Shown: one piece after another, positions 62,278 through 64,000 of the stretch | Position numbering within the stretch: the stretch's first letter is position 1 | How the letters are laid out: each line of letters starts with the position of its first letter | DNA from: Chryseobacterium indologenes | GTDB taxonomy: Bacteria; Bacteroidota; Bacteroidia; Flavobacteriales; Weeksellaceae | Length of the DNA stretch: 64,000 nucleotides | Direction of reading: 5' to 3' | Assembly (NCBI RefSeq): GCF_018362995.1 | Contig: NZ_CP074372.1 | Location: forward strand, 2,418,001 to 2,482,000 | Notes under the pieces: generated by a model | Told to the model about the DNA's origin: nothing | Seen by the model: only the letters and a program-made list of their open reading frames with translations | Database searches by the model: none | Position numbers and translations under genes: made by a program

Positions 62278-62928
62278 TTATCTTTGAAGTTTTTCTCCGT
62301 AGCTAAGATCTCCGGCATCTCCTAAACCGGGAGTAATATATCCTTTTGATGTTAATTCTTCATCGATGGCTCCTACCCAGATATGAGCTTCAGGATAAGC
62401 ATTCTGAATTGTTTCCACGCCTTGTCTTGAAGCAATTGCCGCTACAATATGAAGCTGGGTTGGATTTCCATTGGTTAATAAATCTTTGATCGCTTCAATT
62501 AAAGAAGCTCCTGTTGCCAACATGGGATCTGCTACGATCAAAGGTCTGCCTTCAATGCTTGGGCAAGTCAGATAATCCTGTTTGATGGAGAAGTAATCAT
62601 TGGCATCGTGTTTTCTGTAGGCTGCCACAAAACCACAGTCAGCTCTGTCAAGATAGTTCAGAATTCCTTCAAACAATGGAACTCCTGCTCTTAAAATAGT
62701 TGTAATAACCGGCTGTACAGCAATTTCCCTGCTTTTAATTGTATCTAAAGGAGTTTGAATTTCAACCTCTCTGTGCTCCAGACCTTTACTGATTTCAAAA
62801 GCGGCAATCTCTCCGATTCTTTCCATATTTCTTCTGAATCTCATTCGGTCATGCTGGATGTTAACGTTCCTAAGTTCGTTAATCCATTCATTGACAAGAG
62901 AAAAGTGTTGCGATAAAATAGTAAGCAT
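62278..62928 (-). CDS. upp: Uracil phosphoribosyltransferase
   Basis: This 216-residue protein has the PRPP loop LIVADPMLATGASLIEAI and the C-terminal GDAGDLSYGEKLQR with the uracil-binding region before it (VGAIDEELTSKGYITPGLGD). It salvages uracil to UMP. It is convergent with the hydrolase gene with no room for a terminator between them. Confidence 0.94.
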   Translation of the reverse strand: MLTILSQHFSLVNEWINELRNVNIQHDRMRFRRNMERIGEIAAFEISKGLEHREVEIQTPLDTIKSREIAVQPVITTILRAGVPLFEGILNYLDRADCGFVAAYRKHDANDYFSIKQDYLTCPSIEGRPLIVADPMLATGASLIEAIKDLLTNGNPTQLHIVAAIASRQGVETIQNAYPEAHIWVGAIDEELTSKGYITPGLGDAGDLSYGEKLQR

Positions 62929-63116
62929 GAAAATTTTATTTTTAATTTCAGTTAATTAATTCCTGCAAAATTACAACTAAAAAACGAATTGGAAGATTGG
63001 GCCTGGGGATAAATAAAGCACATGAATAGAAATAAACCTATGCTATATACTATAATTATTCAATGATAAAAAGTCTGTTTTCAGTGATGAGCGCTTAGTT
63101 TTTTAATTTAAAATAA

Positions 63117-63146
63117 AAAAATCCGGCAAGCTAACTTACCGGATTT
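63117..63146 (-). terminator. Terminator after der
   Basis: Stem AAAATCCGG..AAG / CTT..CCGGATTTT with one mismatch, a CTAA loop and a T run on the minus strand. The rest of the 62929-63165 gap shows nothing else. Confidence 0.8.
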
Positions 63147-63165
63147 TCTTTGAACATCGTTCTTA

Positions 63166-64000
63166 TTATTTTTGTCTGAAATACACTTCAATCGGAACTC
63201 CGGTAAACCCGAATTCTTTTCTCAGCTGATTTTCAGTAAATCTTTTATAAGGTTCTTTCACATACTGTGGAAGGTTACAGAAGAATACAAACTGTGGTGA
63301 CGGCGTTGGAAGCTGCACACAATATTTGATCTTGATATATTTTCCTTTCAATGCCGGTGGCGGAGTATTTTCGAAGATCGGAAGCATTACTTCATTCAGT
63401 TTTGAAGTTTTAATTTTCTTCTTACGGTCTTCATAAACCTGCATTGCCACTTCTACAGCTTTTAGGATTCTCTGCTTCGTTAAAGCTGAAACAAATAAAA
63501 TTGGAATATCCTGGAACTGACCGATTTTATCTTTGATTGATTTTTCGAAATCACGCATTGTATTGGTTTGCTTGTCTTCGATCAAATCCCATTTATTCAC
63601 AAGGATTACAATTCCTTTTCTGTTTTTCTGAGCCAGTCCGAAGATGTTCATATCCTGAGATTCCCATCCCTGTGTAGCATCTACCATAATGATAACTACG
63701 TCAGAATACTCAATAGAACGGATAGATCTCATTACAGAATAGAATTCAAGGTCTTCGTTTACCTTGGACTTTCTTCTCATTCCTGCTGTATCTACCAAAA
63801 CAAACTCATGCCCGAATTTGTTATACAGAGTCTGGATACTGTCTCTGGTAGTTCCTGCAATATCCGTTACGATATTTCTTTCAACATCCAATAAAGCGTT
63901 TGTCATTGTAGATTTCCCTACGTTTGGACGGCCTGCAATAGTAATTTTAGGTAATCCTTCGAAAGGGTCTTTATATTCTGTTGTTGGAAAGTCTTTAACG
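63166..64000 (-). CDS. der: Ribosome-assembly GTPase Der (EngA), N-terminal part outside the window
   Basis: About 278 residues are visible. They include the second GTPase domain with G1 [11 protein letters not shown]3 DTAGMRR, G4 NKWD and G5-like VSALTKQ, and the C-terminal KH-like domain ([20 protein letters not shown]). The gene starts beyond base 64000; the ATG at 63906 lies inside G1 and is not the start. Der acts in 50S ribosome maturation. Confidence 0.94.
   Translation of the reverse strand, partial: VKDFPTTEYKDPFEGLPKITIAGRPNVGKSTMTNALLDVERNIVTDIAGTTRDSIQTLYNKFGHEFVLVDTAGMRRKSKVNEDLEFYSVMRSIRSIEYSDVVIIMVDATQGWESQDMNIFGLAQKNRKGIVILVNKWDLIEDKQTNTMRDFEKSIKDKIGQFQDIPILFVSALTKQRILKAVEVAMQVYEDRKKKIKTSKLNEVMLPIFENTPPPALKGKYIKIKYCVQLPTPSPQFVFFCNLPQYVKEPYKRFTENQLRKEFGFTGVPIEVYFRQK

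Overview
The window is chromosomal DNA of a low-GC Bacteroidota bacterium, most likely a Chryseobacterium-like flavobacterium (Weeksellaceae). The signs are AT-rich intergenic DNA, candidate promoters of the TTG / TAnnTTTG type, little visible Shine-Dalgarno sequence, TonB-dependent receptors with carboxypeptidase-like N-terminal domains, and flavobacterial families such as OstA-like, DUF6427 and DUF2147 proteins. I saw no rRNA, tRNA, CRISPR array, insertion sequence or prophage.

Positions 1-37.4 kb are mostly housekeeping genes. In order they hold: an OstA-like gene cut by the window edge, a Fur-type regulator and the Kup potassium transporter; the pyruvate dehydrogenase beta subunit; an LTA-synthase-like sulfatase; phosphatidylserine synthase, an exonuclease, a fumarylacetoacetate hydrolase-fold enzyme and a universal stress protein; a large M16 peptidase; trigger factor; a TonB receptor group that may handle metal; an ABC-F protein; a DUF2235 hydrolase with a changed nucleophile; a five-gene operon ending in a NarL-type two-component system; aquaporin Z; a LuxE-like ligase; LpxH; QueD; and several secreted hydrolases.

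Positions 37.5-55.0 kb hold the accessory region and the main find, a divergent peptide natural-product (RiPP-like) locus. Its minus arm carries a secreted S41-type protease whose expected catalytic Ser is Cys, a tandem array of five 47-51-residue precursor peptides plus a decayed sixth, a stem-loop, a radical SAM/SPASM maturase, a subtilase fused to a DUF1611/DgcN-like P-loop domain, a JmjC/cupin-like protein, a small carrier protein, a TonB-type outer-membrane protein, and a SPASM-only protein with a helical tail. Its plus arm carries an ABC exporter, a GT9-like glycosyltransferase, a DUF6734-like glycosyltransferase, an unknown protein and a stand-alone NRPS condensation-like protein. The likely logic is radical modification of the multi-copy precursors, leader removal by the subtilase, a carrier/condensation-dependent acylation or ligation, possible glycosylation, and export. 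The chemistry after the radical SAM step is inference.

Positions 55.1-64.0 kb return to core genes: an OmpH/Skp-like chaperone, the glyoxylate shunt genes aceA and aceB with a divergent XRE-family regulator and two matching palindromic operators, ComF, an alpha/beta hydrolase, uracil phosphoribosyltransferase and the C-terminal part of the GTPase Der. Dispersed intergenic repeat families occur near 30.4, 31.3, 57.2, 60.5 and 61.4 kb, and one short repeat has been captured in frame inside a coding sequence at 31.8 kb.
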